A stretch of DNA of 64,000 nt from Cyclaneusma minus (GCA_037179335.1 JAKZHN010000049.1:62001-126000); one strand, 5' to 3'; counted from the first letter of the stretch, positions 34,801-47,858 are shown. Made by a program: numbers and translations. The notes: generated by a model from the letters alone, not told the origin.

Positions 34801-35089
34801 TCTCATCACTGTTAGCGAGTTCGCCTACCCTATTAGCAGCGTGATTTCCACCGTGACCGTCACTGGCGCTGTAAGTATCTATTTCTAGATTTCGGGACAA
34901 TTTTTCTGACAAGTATTACAGCCGGGACCATGCGGCACCATCACCGAGACCTACTTCGACACCATTACCTCGACCGCAACTCTAACCACTGTCTGCGCCG
35001 CTCCCCAAACAACCGTCGTAGCCGTGTCCGAGATCTCTGACGGACAGCCCCAGGCTCCCGTCGCTACCACGACTACGACTGCGGTATAA
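31840..35089 (+). CDS. secreted WSC-domain, Ser/Ala-repeat cell-wall protein, six exons, 994 residues
   Basis: Exons 31840-31939, 31992-33900, 33955-34284, 34340-34417, 34471-34870 and 34922-35089 all join in phase, ending at TAA 35087-35089. Residues 1-19 are a signal peptide. A Ser/Ala-rich region (about 75-600) follows, including 19 copies of a six-residue QSSAAA unit. A WSC domain starts near 620 (YKYFGCYG, CADSCRHS, KCYGNK, CSTPCPGD, ICGG). A Thr-rich tail has two TTTVC..-type cysteine stretches. WSC domains bind carbohydrate. Serine-rich WSC proteins act in wall-integrity sensing or adhesion, but no transmembrane segment is seen here, so a wall-attached or secreted adhesin is more likely than a sensor. 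Intact. Confidence 0.9.
32508..33046 (+). repeat. 188-nt direct duplication spaced 351 nt, inside the WSC gene
   Basis: 32508-32695 is repeated almost exactly at 32859-33046. The 351-nt offset is 117 codons, so the frame is kept. Both copies contain ATPIVLPN and SLASVSSVSQSLAAQSSESA. Confidence 0.85.
33107..33448 (+). repeat. 18-nt coding minisatellite, 19 copies
   Basis: Unit CAGAGCAGTGCCGCCGCC, with only GCC/GCT and GCC/GCT-type silent variation, encodes QSSAAA. Spacing is exactly 18 nt from 33107 to the last unit at 33431. The repeat keeps other frames and the antisense strand open, creating false ORFs. Confidence 0.9.
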
Positions 35090-35450
35090 TCCTCTAGCAG
35101 ATAGGATTTCAGCAGGCAAGGTAATCGTATCAACTTTTCTACTTCCTCAAGCTGGATTGGATCAGAATGATACCCATAAATTTGATATTTTGCATTTTTT
35201 TCTTTTGGTTGGAGATGACAATGTATTGCGCATAGCATGCACGAGATTGGTACAGGACGGGGATCTAGATGGATAGATTGGGGATTTCTTATGTCAGGGG
35301 ACGGTTTTTCTATTAAAAAGCGAAAGTGCGGGGAGTAATGCATAATTAATAATTTACTTCTTGAAATCTATCTTGTGTGGACATGTCAGGCAGTAAGTTG
35401 TGTGGACGAGGTCACGAGAAGGTGCATGCATCTATATTGAGCGGCTAGAT
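35090..35450. other. 3' flank of the WSC gene
   Basis: About 360 bases between the stop codon and the target duplication of the retrotransposon. Probably the 3' UTR and terminator region; no other feature seen. Confidence 0.45.
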
Positions 35451-35455
35451 ACTTT
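35451..35455. repeat. target site duplication ACTTT, left
   Basis: ACTTT directly precedes the left LTR and is repeated exactly after the right LTR at 46400-46404. Confidence 0.85.
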
Positions 35456-35624
35456 TGTTGGTTCAACTAGGAACGGGTAATTGCATGCAATTAAGGGGTA
35501 CGGGTGGTTCTGGTGGTGTTGTAAGTAATCGATTAAGGGAGCGTTGCAACGCTCCCTTTTAATGCTACTGTCGGTCTTGGTATGCTGAGTAAGCAACCAT
35601 TTTTAAAGTGGCCTTGGTTAGATA
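35456..35624 (+). repeat. outer LTR, left (169 bp)
   Basis: Begins TGTTGG and ends TTAGATA (relic of ...CA). It aligns without gaps over 169 bp to 46231-46399, with about 15 differences that are all C/T or A/G. It contains the perfect palindrome GGGAGCGTTGCAACGCTCCC at 35537-35556. Confidence 0.9.
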
Positions 35625-38297
35625 CTGGCAGTTTTCTATTCTTATGAAAAAAATAAATTAAGGCCAAAGTCCGTATACACCAGAAGATTAGATATATAAA
35701 TCCAAATACCCAAAAGCCAATACTAGTGCTAAGCTAGCTTTAAAAATAATAACCCAAATATCCAAGAAAATCCAATATTAAATCCAGGAAAATCCATGCA
35801 AAATTTAATATGCAATTATAATTCCTTTTTTTTTATAATGGTAAAACCGCTATTGGCAGAAAAATTAAAAGCGGTGGGCCGGTAGCGGCAGCGGAAGCCA
35901 GCTGCTGGCAAAAAAATAGGCAGCTAATAGTAAAGGGAGCTAGGAAGCGGAGCTGGTGGTGCTGGTAAAAAGAATTAAAAAAAAGGAGGGTTGGGGACGA
36001 TAAGCTATCCGGGTAGCGGTGGCTTTAATTAGCCGGTAGTGAATTGTTTTAGCTGGTAGTGAATTATTTTAGCCGGTAATGGTATTGCCAAGTTTTTGGC
36101 AATTTTTTAAGTTTTTAATTTTTTTTAAGTCTTTTTTAAATTCCTTACGGGCTTTTTGCAGCTTTTTATATTTTTTAATTTTGGCAGCCAATTGCGCAAG
36201 GGCCTAATTAATTTTTATTAAAGCTATTGCAATACCGCTTTATTATAGGTAATTATATTATAAAAGCCGTATTTTCCTATAAATTAAGCTAAATATTAAG
36301 AGATAGATGCAATGGCAACCATTATAAAGTAGCTATCACGTGTAGCTAGACCCAAAAGAAAACTAGCGTCCGCATAGTAAAAGTATTTTTATTTTGGACT
36401 TTCCAGCTATTCTAGTTTTTCAAATATAATACAATATTTTTTTATATTTTTATTTTATGCTTTTATATTTATTTATTTCCAATAAATTATAAGCCCGGAA
36501 TTGCGTAATTTTTTAAATAAGTAACTAATATTGTTTTTAATCAATTTTTTAATATTATTCCAATAAAAACTTTATATTTTAGCAGATTTTTTCTTTTTCC
36601 AATATTATAATTTATTGCAAAGCAATTAAAACTAATATAAAAATCCCTTTGTATTTACCTTTTTGCCAATACTATTACGGCATTTTATAAAATTAATTAA
36701 AATTAATAAAAGAATTCCTTTATAATTTATCTGGCCAATTTAAAGGCCATTTTATTAATTGTTTTTAAAAACTAAATAAAAGTTTTTATAATTTTTTTCC
36801 CTTTTTTTTAGCCAATTGCTTTTATTTTTATATTTGCCAATATATTTAATAATAAAAAACTTAAAAAAACGTTTTTAATATTATTAAAAACCAATTATAA
36901 AATCTGGTTTCGCAATATAAAAGTCTGCTTTAATAAAAGAAAATATAATTCGCTATTAAAAAACATATTTTTAAATATACTAGCATTGTTTTTGCTTTTA
37001 AAATTACTAATAAAAATAGCGTATTTTTTGCTAAATTTAATATTTTAAAAATTAATTTAAAAATTATATTTTCCGCTATATTAATAAAAAATTAAATTAA
37101 TAAATTTAATAGCAAATTCAAAAAAATATTTATTGGCCAAGGCAAAAGAAATATTTTAAATATTAAAAATGCAAAAAAATATAAAAAAGCCAACGCCAAA
37201 GCTATTTTTTTTAATTTTCTTTTAATAAATATAATACCGCTAAAAATTTATAAAATCATTTTTTTAAAAAAATATATAAAATTTAATATTATTTTTAATT
37301 TAATATATATTTCTAAAATCAATTTTTTTATTTAAAGCAGAAATACCATTATTTACTTTATTTAAAATAAACTTTGCAAATTCTAGTGCAAATTAATATT
37401 TGCTAACAAATTTTATATTAGCGCTTATAGCAATAAACTTTGTATTTATTTATTTTAGCCAATTTTTTTTTAATAATTATATTATTATAATTAATTTTTT
37501 TATATTAATTAATATTATAAAAAAATTAAAAAAAAAATAGCGTATATTAATTGCCAATAGCAAAAACCATATTTTCGCTATTAAAACTGGAAAGCAATTT
37601 CAGCAAAATAAAATTAATAAGCTTGATTTTTATAATTTTTGCAATAATATTTATTTTATTTGCTATTATCTTAAAAGAAAAGCTATATTAATTTTTTTCT
37701 TTGCCAATTAATATTTAATATATAATTTCGAGTTTTTTTGAAAATAAAGCCTTATAATCATTGCTTTTGCTTTTGCTTTAATTTTTCTAAATATTATTAT
37801 TGCTTCTTTTTTTTCGCCGTTATTTTTTTTAAATAAATTTGCTATAATAATATTAAAAGAAAATTGCTTTGCAAATAAATTTTGCTATAAAAAGTCCAGC
37901 GGCTATATTGCTAAAATTAATAATAATCCCAAAAATAATAACGCTGCCAAAATTCTATTTAATTTTAAAAGAAAATGAAAAAATGATTTGTATTAGCCGT
38001 AAATTAATTAATAAAGCTATTTTTTCTATTTAGGCTTTAAATACCAGCGTATTATTATATATATTTAATCAATAATTTTTTTAAAATAATTAAAAAAATA
38101 ATACTATTGTATATTTTAAAAATTAATAGAAAAATGCTATAAATCATTTATTAAAATATTGCAAAAATCAAATATTTAAACGGATTATTATTGCTTTTAA
38201 AAATTGGAATTGATTTGATTTCGGATTAAAAATTATATACGGCTAATTCATTAAATTATTTTAATAAAAAGGAATTTATAAAAATAAATTGGATAAT

Positions 38298-38496
38298 TGT
38301 TATAATAGTTAAAAATAAATTAGCAAATAAAATATATTATATATATTTCTTTCCTACAAAAAGTAGCAGCGCTTAAATATTATGCGCTAAAAATTTTGCT
38401 TAATTTCTTTTAATAAGCAATATTTAGTTTTTGCGCATTTTTAATATATATATTTTACAAAATACCCGTAAAACGCTTTTTTTAATCCCGTATAAT
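38298..38496 (+). repeat. inner LTR, left (about 199 bp)
   Basis: Begins TGTTATAATAG. It aligns with 45574-45772, with differences mostly C/T and A/G. Shared landmarks are a GCAAATAAA block, a TAGCAG block, TGCGCATTT and CCCGT. The 3' boundary is approximate. Confidence 0.65.
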
Positions 38497-41400
38497 TTTC
38501 TTTTATAGCTCCGGGCCTTAAAGCTTTTAAATACGGGTTTTTGTTTTTTAATAATTTAATATTTGATTTTAATTATTAATTTTGGCTTTTTATTTTAACC
38601 GTGTAAATTAATAGGCTTTTATTAATTTGCTATTATTAATAATTATTTTCGAATTTATTATTACCTGATTTTTAAAATTTTAATCTTAATATATAGCTTA
38701 TATTATTTATTATTAAATTAGTTTTAAGCTTTTATTTAATTACCTTTATTATTTTAAATTTTTATTTTTTTATATTAAAATTTATTAGGATTTTATTAAT
38801 TTATATATACTATTTTAATCTTTGCGCGTATTGTTTTTGCAAATGTTAAAAGATTAATATAGCGGCGTTTTATTTTAAATAATTGATTTTAAAGTTTTTT
38901 AATTTTTTATCCTCTTTTTTTATACGCGTATTATGCGTTTTTTGCAATAATAATATTTTAATTTTTACTTTTTTTAACTTTTTTAGCAAATTTTAAAAAA
39001 AAATTATAGCAATTATATTGGATTTTATTAAAAGCTTTATTTATATAAAGCAGGCTTTCCCGTTTCTTTTAAGGGTTTTTTTATTATTGTTTTTATACGG
39101 AATTTTTAATATAGGCTTTTTTAATAAAACTTAAATTCTTTTTATCCTTTTTTAATTTTTAATTTTTTTAATTTTGATATTATAGTTTTTAATATTTTTT
39201 AAAATCCGTATAATAAAATTGCTAATTGTAATTGTAATATTAAAAATATTAAATTCGCAATCCCGCTATAAAATTTAAATTGCTTTATTATTAAGCCTGC
39301 ATTTATATTTTAAATTTGCATTTGCGCTTATTATATATAAAATTTTTATTTGGATTTTTTTTGCAAAATTTTTAATATTTATAATTAGGCCGCAAATAAT
39401 TTTAAATACAATTATTCTTGCAATAATTATAAGCCTTTTTATTATATAATAAATTTATATTTTGTTTTTTCTATTTTGTTTTGCCAATTAATTTATTATT
39501 TTGCAAATTTCTATTGCTTGAATTTCCCTATTTAATGCAATTTATAATATTTTTATATTTTATTGCTATTGCTATATTAAAACCCAGGCTTTTTTTAAAA
39601 ATTCATGCGCTAATTATAATAATAAATAAATTTAATTAAAAAATAATATAAAGGCTATTGGGATGTTTTTTTATTTTAAAATTTATGCTTTTTTAAAATA
39701 TAAAATATATAATGCATTGAAAAATATTATAGCTGCAATAATAGCTTTAATTAAAATTATTTTCGCAATTTATATTTTAATAGATATCGCAATTAATATT
39801 TAATATTTTTTTTTCTTTTACGTATATTTAATTAAAATATTAATAAATTACAATTTTAATTATTTTTTTAATAATATTTTATTTAATATAGAAACAAATC
39901 GGGCTTTTAATAATATAATATAAAATATGAGAATTATAAATTTAATATACGTGAATTATAGTTTAAAAATATTGTAGCTTTTTTAATTTTGCTAATCGGA
40001 TTTATTTTATATAATATTTATTTTTAATTAAAGTATTTGATATATAGAATTTATAATTTTTATTTGCGTATTTTATAATCTTTAGTTTTTTAACTTGAGT
40101 TTTTTATAAAATATAATTTAAATTAAATTAATTTAAAATATAGAAAAATAATGAAATTTATATTTTTATATTTTAAATACTTATATTTTTGCTTTTGCTT
40201 AATATTGCGTATAATTAGGCTTTTGTATTTAAATATAAAATTGCAATTGGTTTTTCAATATTCTTTTTAAAAATTTGCGCTTTTTTTAATGTTTTTTTTA
40301 CTATTATTATAATTTAGCTTTAATGTTTTTTTTTAATAAATTTGCTTAAAATTATTAGGGTATTTTTTAGGTTTTTTTAAATTAATATTTAATTTCAATT
40401 TCGACTCCAATTTGTTTAATATATATAAAATATAAGCTAATTCTTTTTTTATGCATTATAATTTTTGGTTATTTTTAAAAATTTAAAAATTTGCAAAATA
40501 TAATTTATATATACTATTTTAAGGTGTTTTAGCGGAGTTTAAAAATCTACTATAGAAAATATTATATAATGTTTTTTAATTAAAATTTAAATGGAAATTT
40601 TAAGTAACAGGCTTGGGCTTTTATTTTTTTAATAATAGAAAAAAAGCCTATATACTTTTTTGCTAATTTTTCAATTTTAAAGCATATATTTTAAAAAAAT
40701 AAAAAAATCCAATTGTTTTTATTAAAATCTATAATTTTATATTTTTTATATATTGCTTTATATTATTAATAAATAATATTTTTCTAATTTTTGCAATAAT
40801 ATATATTTAATGCATTATATTTTTGTTTTGCTTTTTTATATTAAATATTTTAATTTTTATAAATTGCATAAAAGAATTAATAGTAATTTGCAAATAATAT
40901 TTATATATTATAAAAAACTCATAAGCGAAGTTTATTATAGCTAATTAAATTGCTTATTTTTTATTATTATTGCAGCAATATTATATATAAAATTTTAAAA
41001 TTTGGCTTACTTGCTTTATTTGCCTATTTATTTAAAAATAGAATATAATGCTATATTTGCGTATTATATGGAATTTATAATAAAAGGCGTTTTATAATAT
41101 ATTAATAAATAGTTTGATTTAAAAAAATTATTAAAAATTATATATTAATAGTTTTAATTATATATATAAATTGCGCAATTTTGATATAATAATTTATTAT
41201 TATCAAAATATTATTATATATTATATTTATATATTATAATTTTAGCAATTTTATAATAAAATTTTATAATTTATTAATTAAAAACGAAAGTTACAGCTAA
41301 TTATAAAACATATATTAATAAATTTTATTTTATTAGTAAATATAGCAATTATATATATAGTTTTTTATTTTTATTTTTATTTTTAATTAATAATATTTGC

Positions 41401-43730
41401 AATAAATTAAATTTAATATTGAATTTATTTTAAAATAGCTTGCTAATTTGCTATTATAATAAATATATAAAAATTTATTGCGCAATATATTTTCTGCAAA
41501 AATATTCTTTTTTTATATATAATATATTATTTTTAAATTTCTATTATTTGCTTTTGCATAATATAAATTAGCTTTATATTTTTATTATATTTTTATTGTT
41601 TTTTTAAATTTCGAAAATAATTACAAAATTTATTTTAATTATTTTAATTTTTACAATTTAAATAATTTAAATAAAATATATTTTTTTATTTAAAAATTGA
41701 TATTTATAATATATAAATAAAATATGCAATATTAATTTTCCAATTTAAGAATTTTAATAAAAATGCAATTACCGTATTTGCAAAAATAATTATATTTTTA
41801 AACATTACATATTTAATATATAATTAAATAAATGGCAAAGCTTTTATTATAGTATTGGTATAAAAACCTTTGATATTTCTATTTAAATATTTTTTAATAT
41901 ATTTTTATAATTTAATTCATAAAATGAAAAATTGGCGGAATTTTTAATTTTTGCAATATATTTAATTTTAAATTTTTAAATTTTTAAATTTACTTGATTT
42001 AAAATTTATTTGATTTAAAATTTATTAAAATTTGTTATATTTATAAAATAGCGCGAATTATTATAATTTAGAAATATTATAATTTTATAATATACGCTTT
42101 TAATATATTATTTTTAATATTAAAAAAATTGAAAGCAATTTAATATTATATATTTTATATATTGATTTTATATTGGTTAATTTGCAAAATTAAAAAGCTA
42201 TTAAATGCTAATAGTATTAAATTAAATTATTTAAATTATTTAAATTGCTTTGAAATTCACAATATTGTAAATTTAAAAGCATTATATATAATTTATAAAT
42301 ATTGTATAAAATTAAAATATTGCAATATTAATTGATTTGCAAATATATTTTTAATATATTAAAAAGCTTTTTACGCTTTTAAAAACTATTCAAATAGGCT
42401 TTCTTTTTGCTATTTATATTATTAATAAGCAAATTAATTATAAATTATATAATTTTACTAAATTTTAAAATAAATCGCTTATAAAAACTAATTTATTTTA
42501 AAAATAATTGCAATTTTATATATATAATTAATATAAATTATTTTTGAATAGCGCGTAGTTTTTCCAATTTTATATATATATTATTGTTTTTATTATAAAA
42601 TTTAAAAATAAAAATTTATTTATTTATTATATTTATTAAAAAAAGTTAAAACAATTAAAATATTATTAAAATAAATTATTAAAATAAATTATTAAAATAA
42701 TATTTAAAGGTTTTTTAAATATTATATTTATATAAATTTAAAATATAGCTAATATATTTACCAATTTAAATAATATCATTAAATATTTAAAACAGCTATA
42801 TTTTATATAAAATGCGCTTTTTTAAAAAGAATTATAATATGTATTTTTAAAATTCAATATAATAAAAACTTTAGCTTTTTTTAATTTTATTATAAATTTA
42901 TTAATTAAAAAAAAATAGGCAATAACTTTTTATAATAATATTATTTGATTTTTTATAATTAATTTTTTTTAATATAAATAATATAAAGATTTCCGCCAGG
43001 CTTTTTAATTTGCAAATTTAATTTTTTATTAATATATTATTGATTTTTTTAATATAATTAGCTGCTTTTTAAATAATTTATAAATAAATTAGTAAAATAG
43101 ATTTATTTTAAGTTTTATAATATAATTTTAATTAAAATATATAAATAATATATTAATTTTTATTGCATTAAAATATTATTAAAATAGCTTAATCTTTTTA
43201 ATTTTTTATATGTTGATTTTTTGCTTTAGTTTTAATTTTAATTTTGCCGTATATTTTTTACGGGTATTTCTAATATTTGGCAATTTAAAATTTTCAAATT
43301 ATATTAAAATCCAATTTTATTTTGCTAAAGTTTTAGTATTTTATTCAATATATGCATAATAGGATTTTTATTTAAATTTATAATATTTTTTATAAGGGAT
43401 AATTTCCTATTTATTTTGCTAAATACTATTTTGTATAATTTAATATTATATTTTTAGCTTTTATATATAAGATATTCCGTATATAATAATTTCTTATTTA
43501 TTATATTTAAAATATAAATTACTGTATTTAGCTTATTTTATATTTAATTTAGCATTTATAAATAGAATTGATTTTAATCCAACTATAATATTTATTATTT
43601 GCTTATTTAAATTAAATTATATTTAAAAACAAATTATATAAATACGCAAATATTTTATATATTTTAATATTTTGGTTTTTTATATTACCTTTATTATTAA
43701 AACCTTAATACAAATTTCATAGAATTATTT

Positions 43731-43817
43731 AATTTTTATTTAATTTTTATTTAATTTTTATTTAATTTTTATTTAATTTTTATTTAATTTTTATTCAATT
43801 TTTATTCAATTTTTATT
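43731..43817. repeat. 11-nt AT microsatellite
   Basis: About eight tandem copies of AATTTTTATTT, the last ones with one C for T difference. Lies inside the nested retrotransposon. Confidence 0.8.
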
Positions 43818-45573
43818 AAAAAAGCAAATTTATAAATATTATATATATATATATATTAATTTATTTTTGTTTTTTTACAAATATTAATAATATAAAATCT
43901 CTATTTAATTTATTATTAATAAAAGCAAAAATCAAAACTATATTCCAAATATTAATTATAATTAAGCAATTAACTATTATATATTTTTGCCTTTTGGGCA
44001 ATTATTAACAATTTTCATTTTTTTTAATTATTATATTTATATTTATAATTCATAAAATTAGAAATCTTATTTGCAATTTTTATAAAAAAAACTTTGACTA
44101 TATTTATTTTAATCATAATTTTTATAATTTTAGCTATAATTAAAGCTATTTTTATATAATTGATTTTCTTTTCCTTTATAGCCGCCAAAATTATTGCTAT
44201 TTAAAATATATATTCTATTATTAAATTATTTGTATTTGCAGGCCCTATATTTAAATTTTTAATAAGTCCAATTTTTTTTTTATAAATGCAATTAAGTAGG
44301 CTATAATTATTAAAATTATAATTAAAATATATAAAAAACCAATATTAATTTCAATTGCATTATTAGTTTTTATTTTAATAATAGCTTTTTTTTATTTTTG
44401 TAATTAGGCTAATATTAAATTACAATATTATTATTTAAAATATTATATAAATTTTATAATTTATTATAATTATTATAACGCTTTTCTAAATTATTTATAT
44501 TAAATATATTTTAAATTAAAAATTAAAAATTGGATTTACTTTTCTATTTACTATTTACGGCTATATTAAATCTATATTATATATTAATTTATAATTAATT
44601 GTTTTATTCAAAAATAAAATCCTATTTAATATTATTGCAAAATTTAAAAATAAATTAATTATTAAAAAATATAAAAGGCATATTTCCTATATAAAAAAGC
44701 AAAATTTCTATATTGCAATAAAATTTCTTAATTATTATCTTTTTTAATTTCTTTTAATAAATTGATTTAATATATATAATATATACTATTGCTTTATATT
44801 TATTGCATTTAATATTAATTTTTTTTATATATTTTTTTAATTTATAATTTATTTAATAATATTTTTATATAATATATATATAGTTTTTAAGCGTAAGTAA
44901 AATATAATAAATATAAATTATATTAGTTTTTAAAAAACGAATTGCATATTAAAATAATTTTCTAAATAATTAAATTATTTATAGTATTTATATATATTAT
45001 ATATATAATTTAATTTAATATTTAATATATGAAAATTCTTGTGTATATAAAATCTTTTGGCAATTAATTATTTATTATTAAAATTTAAATTAAACAAGCT
45101 GTATTTGCAAATAAAAATTGCAATTTTGGCTTGCAATTCCGCAATTCTCTTTTTAATTTCAAGCTTTTAAATAATTTATTAAATAGCTGCTAAATTGTTT
45201 AAATTTAAATTAGCTTAGCCTTAAATTAAATTTAAAATAAAAGCAAAATCGAAAATTTAATTAATTTCGCTTTTGCGCGATATACCCGTATTTTCAATTG
45301 GACCGCTTTGGCTTTTAATTATTAATATTGGTAATGCTTTTATTAATATTATTAATAAATGCATTATTACTTTTATTAAATGCAATTTTTTAATTTAGCG
45401 CACGAATTTCGCTAATATTGCTGCTAATATCTTTTTTTTAAATTAAGCGAAATCAATTTTTAGAAGTTTTAATAAAATTTTTGCAAATAAAATTATTGCC
45501 GAATTTATAGCTGGTAAATTAAATAATTATTATTTTGCTAAATTATTGCTTTTTGAAATAAAACCAGCTATTT

Positions 45574-45772
45574 TATTATAATAATTAAAAATAAATTAGC
45601 AAATAAAAATATATTATATATATTTTTTAATTATAAAAAATAGCAGTATTTAAATATTATATATTAAAAGCCTTATTTAATTTTTTTTATAAACAATGCT
45701 TATTTTCTGCGCATTTCTAGCGCACGTGTTTTATAAGGTGCTTGTAGGGCGCCTTTTTCGGCCCCGTGTGAT
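45574..45772 (+). repeat. inner LTR, right (about 199 bp)
   Basis: Copy of 38298-38496. It retains more G and C at its 3' end (GCGCACGTG, GTAGGGCGCC) than the left copy, so RIP hit the two copies unequally. Confidence 0.65.
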
Positions 45773-46230
45773 ATTAAGCGGTGGTCGCGATATTTGATTT
45801 TGCTGCGGAGATATTTGGTGGACCGTGCCCTTGGCGCTTTACCTAATTAGGCTTAACGCATTATAGATTGGAAAACTTGGGGTTTCGATTTAGCAAGGCC
45901 CTAAATAATTCGTTATTATAGCGTGGTGGATGCAATTGCAATAAATTTAAGGTAGTAATTGTAAAAGGGTATATTAGCCTTGAATTTTAAATAATCTTGA
46001 TATTTTTTAACAATTTTAATAATTTAGACCGCTAGAAAGAGAGGTCAAAAGCTTTGCTATTCTTTTAATAGTATATGGAATTGTTAGAAATTAATGGAAG
46101 GGAGTTTTTAGCACAAATCCAATTGCTAATAGCCCAGGTGAAAAATTTTCACCTCAAGCCAGGCAGGTTTAAATTGCCTTTTCTAGAATAACCTAGCTAA
46201 TTTGTATTTTAGTAAAGGAATACTAATTAG

Positions 46231-46399
46231 TATTGGTTTAATTAGGAATGGGTAATTGCATGCAATTAAGAGGTACGGGTGGTTTTGGTGGTGTTGTAAG
46301 TAATCGATTAAGAGAGCGTTGCAACGCTCCCTTTTAATGCTATCGTCGGTCTTGGCATGCTGAGTAAGCAACCACCTTCAAAGTGGCCTTGGTTAAACA
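46231..46399 (+). repeat. outer LTR, right (169 bp)
   Basis: Begins TATTGG (relic of TGTTGG) and ends TTAAACA. Aligns gap-free to the left LTR. The internal palindrome has one G to A change. Confidence 0.9.
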
Positions 46400-46404
46400 A
46401 CTTT
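46400..46404. repeat. target site duplication ACTTT, right
   Basis: Exact copy of 35451-35455, immediately after the CA end of the right LTR. Confidence 0.85.
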
Positions 46405-46483
46405 TGGTCCGCGCATGACTTGCTCCTCTACCATTACGGTGCCATGAAAAAAGGTCTCTGTACGGCCTAAGATTAATCGGTGA

Positions 46484-46724
46484 TAATATTCCCAACTACT
46501 TGGGATACTCCGAATTACCCTGAATATTCCCAATTCTTTCGAGTTTCGAATATCTCCAATCACTTGGAGTATTCCGAATTACCCTGAATTTTGCCATTTA
46601 CCCCGAGTATTCCCAATCACCCTGAATATTCCCAATCGCCCTGAGTATTCCCAATTACTTTTGATATTCCGAATCGCCCTGAATGTTCTTGATTACCTAG
46701 GATATTCGGATCATCTGGAATATA
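46484..46724. repeat. 19-nt ATATTCC array, locus 4 (longest)
   Basis: About twelve units, many exactly 19 nt, such as ATATTCCCAACTACTTGGG and ATACTCCGAATTACCCTGA. A subfamily variant with CCCTGA alternates with the general form. Lies about 80 bp beyond the retrotransposon end. Confidence 0.85.
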
Positions 46725-47432
46725 GATTTGTATGGCGAAGAGGACTTGGTAAGAAGGACCCTTTCGATCATGCCGTGCTCAGAGACGCGACAAAACGCGT
46801 GAGTTGTGTCAGTGAAAGGGACAAACACGGCTTCCCATAGAGAACTGGGGTACCATGAGGCGAAGGAACTCCAAATTGAGCAGGCGGCTTCGAAGATGTT
46901 GGAGCAGGTAGAGGATGCGAATGTTAAGTGCCTTGTCTTGCATGCATTTTCAGTTTGGCCTGCTGCTGTTGATTCTGTTTAAGGTTTAACTGGCTTAATG
47001 GTATTGTGGGCTAAGGTCCTTCAAACCCGGCTTGGCCAGGGGCTTGTAAATTGGGATGCTTGGCGAACTCGGAAAAGCGTGAGCCCAAGTCTTGTGTTAT
47101 GCTAGATATGACTTGCTTCATCTAACCGATTTCGTCCGCAGTGATGGTGAAAGTGTCATTGGGCTGCAAAGGCTGCTGATGAAGTTTGGACTGTTTGAGC
47201 ACACCGCTCAAAAGCAAGAAGCCCTGTCCACCGCCAAGTAGACTGCCTTTTAAATCTGGCCAAACCTGGTCTCGGCTAGGATGATCCAGATGATGGGCAG
47301 ACCGGTCCGGAAATTCTAGGGGGTTCTGGGGTTCTGATCGTTCCGGTCCAAGAGGACACCACCCCAAACAAGATTGTTTTGTTCAGTCAGGAAGAGTCGG
47401 AAACAACAAGAGCTGGCAGAGCGCGTAATTTG
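46725..47432. other. gene-poor stretch
   Basis: A plus-strand frame near 46830-46983 reads HREMGY-like, here HRELGYHEAKELQIEQ, and could be debris of a TPR or kinesin-light-chain-type repeat protein. Support is weak. Nothing else is supportable. Confidence 0.25.
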
Positions 47433-47531
47433 AAATATTCAGAATACCTGAAAGTATTCCAAATTACTAAAAGTATTCCAAGTAATTGGAAATATTCCAA
47501 ATGACTGGGGATATTCCAAATGATCGGTATT
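47433..47531. repeat. 19-nt ATATTCC array, locus 5
   Basis: Five units with 19-nt spacing, for example GTATTCCAAGTAATTGGAA then ATATTCCAAATGACTGGGG. Confidence 0.85.
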
Positions 47532-47858
47532 CTATTGGTATCAAAAGGGAAACGCAAAGTGATCACTTACAAGTAAATCAACGGTAGTAACAGGCAATTG
47601 AGTGTATTCATCGCTAAGTCTAGCTACCATTGGAGAGCACCCTGCAACTGGGTAGATATACCCATGGTCTAGCATGGTAGCCTGACTCCAGAGGCAGGGC
47701 AGGGTGGTGGTGGTGGTCATGAACTGGGTAAGGAGCTCTGACCACCACCGTGTATTGCAACAGATTTGGAAATAGTATCACCGAACAGGCTTAGTTTGTA
47801 TGGGATTTCGAAATTCCAGATGCATTTACGATTCGTTGATTTTCTATTCCAGCATACC
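47532..47858. other. 3' flank of the small membrane protein gene
   Basis: About 330 bases, with a GGTGGTGGTGGTGGT microsatellite near 47704-47718 and a complementary ACCACCACC nearby (about 47740) that could form a hairpin. No gene. Confidence 0.4.

Larger units (their letters stand above)
38298..45772. mobile_element. nested LTR retrotransposon, about 7.5 kb, RIP-degraded
   Basis: Two direct repeats of about 199 bp lie 7.28 kb apart within the outer element, a span typical of full-length Gypsy or Copia elements. The interior is saturated with A and T, and no protein motif survives. The target duplication could not be resolved (ATAAT on the left, ATATT or ATTAA on the right depending on the boundary). 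Confidence 0.6.
35456..46399. mobile_element. RIP-degraded LTR retrotransposon with a nested element
   Basis: The 10.9-kb AT-rich island is bounded exactly by two 169-bp direct repeats and a perfect 5-bp target duplication. This is the structure of an integrated LTR retrotransposon. Its interior is by eye 80-90 percent A+T over most of its length, with stops in every frame; I can recognise no gag or pol motif. The parts nearest the LTRs (35625 to about 36400 and 45773-46230) are less extreme than the centre. A second LTR pair lies inside (38298-45772), so the outer element itself would be only about 3.5 kb, possibly non-autonomous. The coding strand is not determinable. Confidence 0.85.

Noticed and set aside
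35456..46399. Mitochondrial or centromeric DNA as explanation for the AT-rich island
   Set aside because: Exact LTR pair with a target duplication and transition-only differences explain it; no mitochondrial genes are recognisable.
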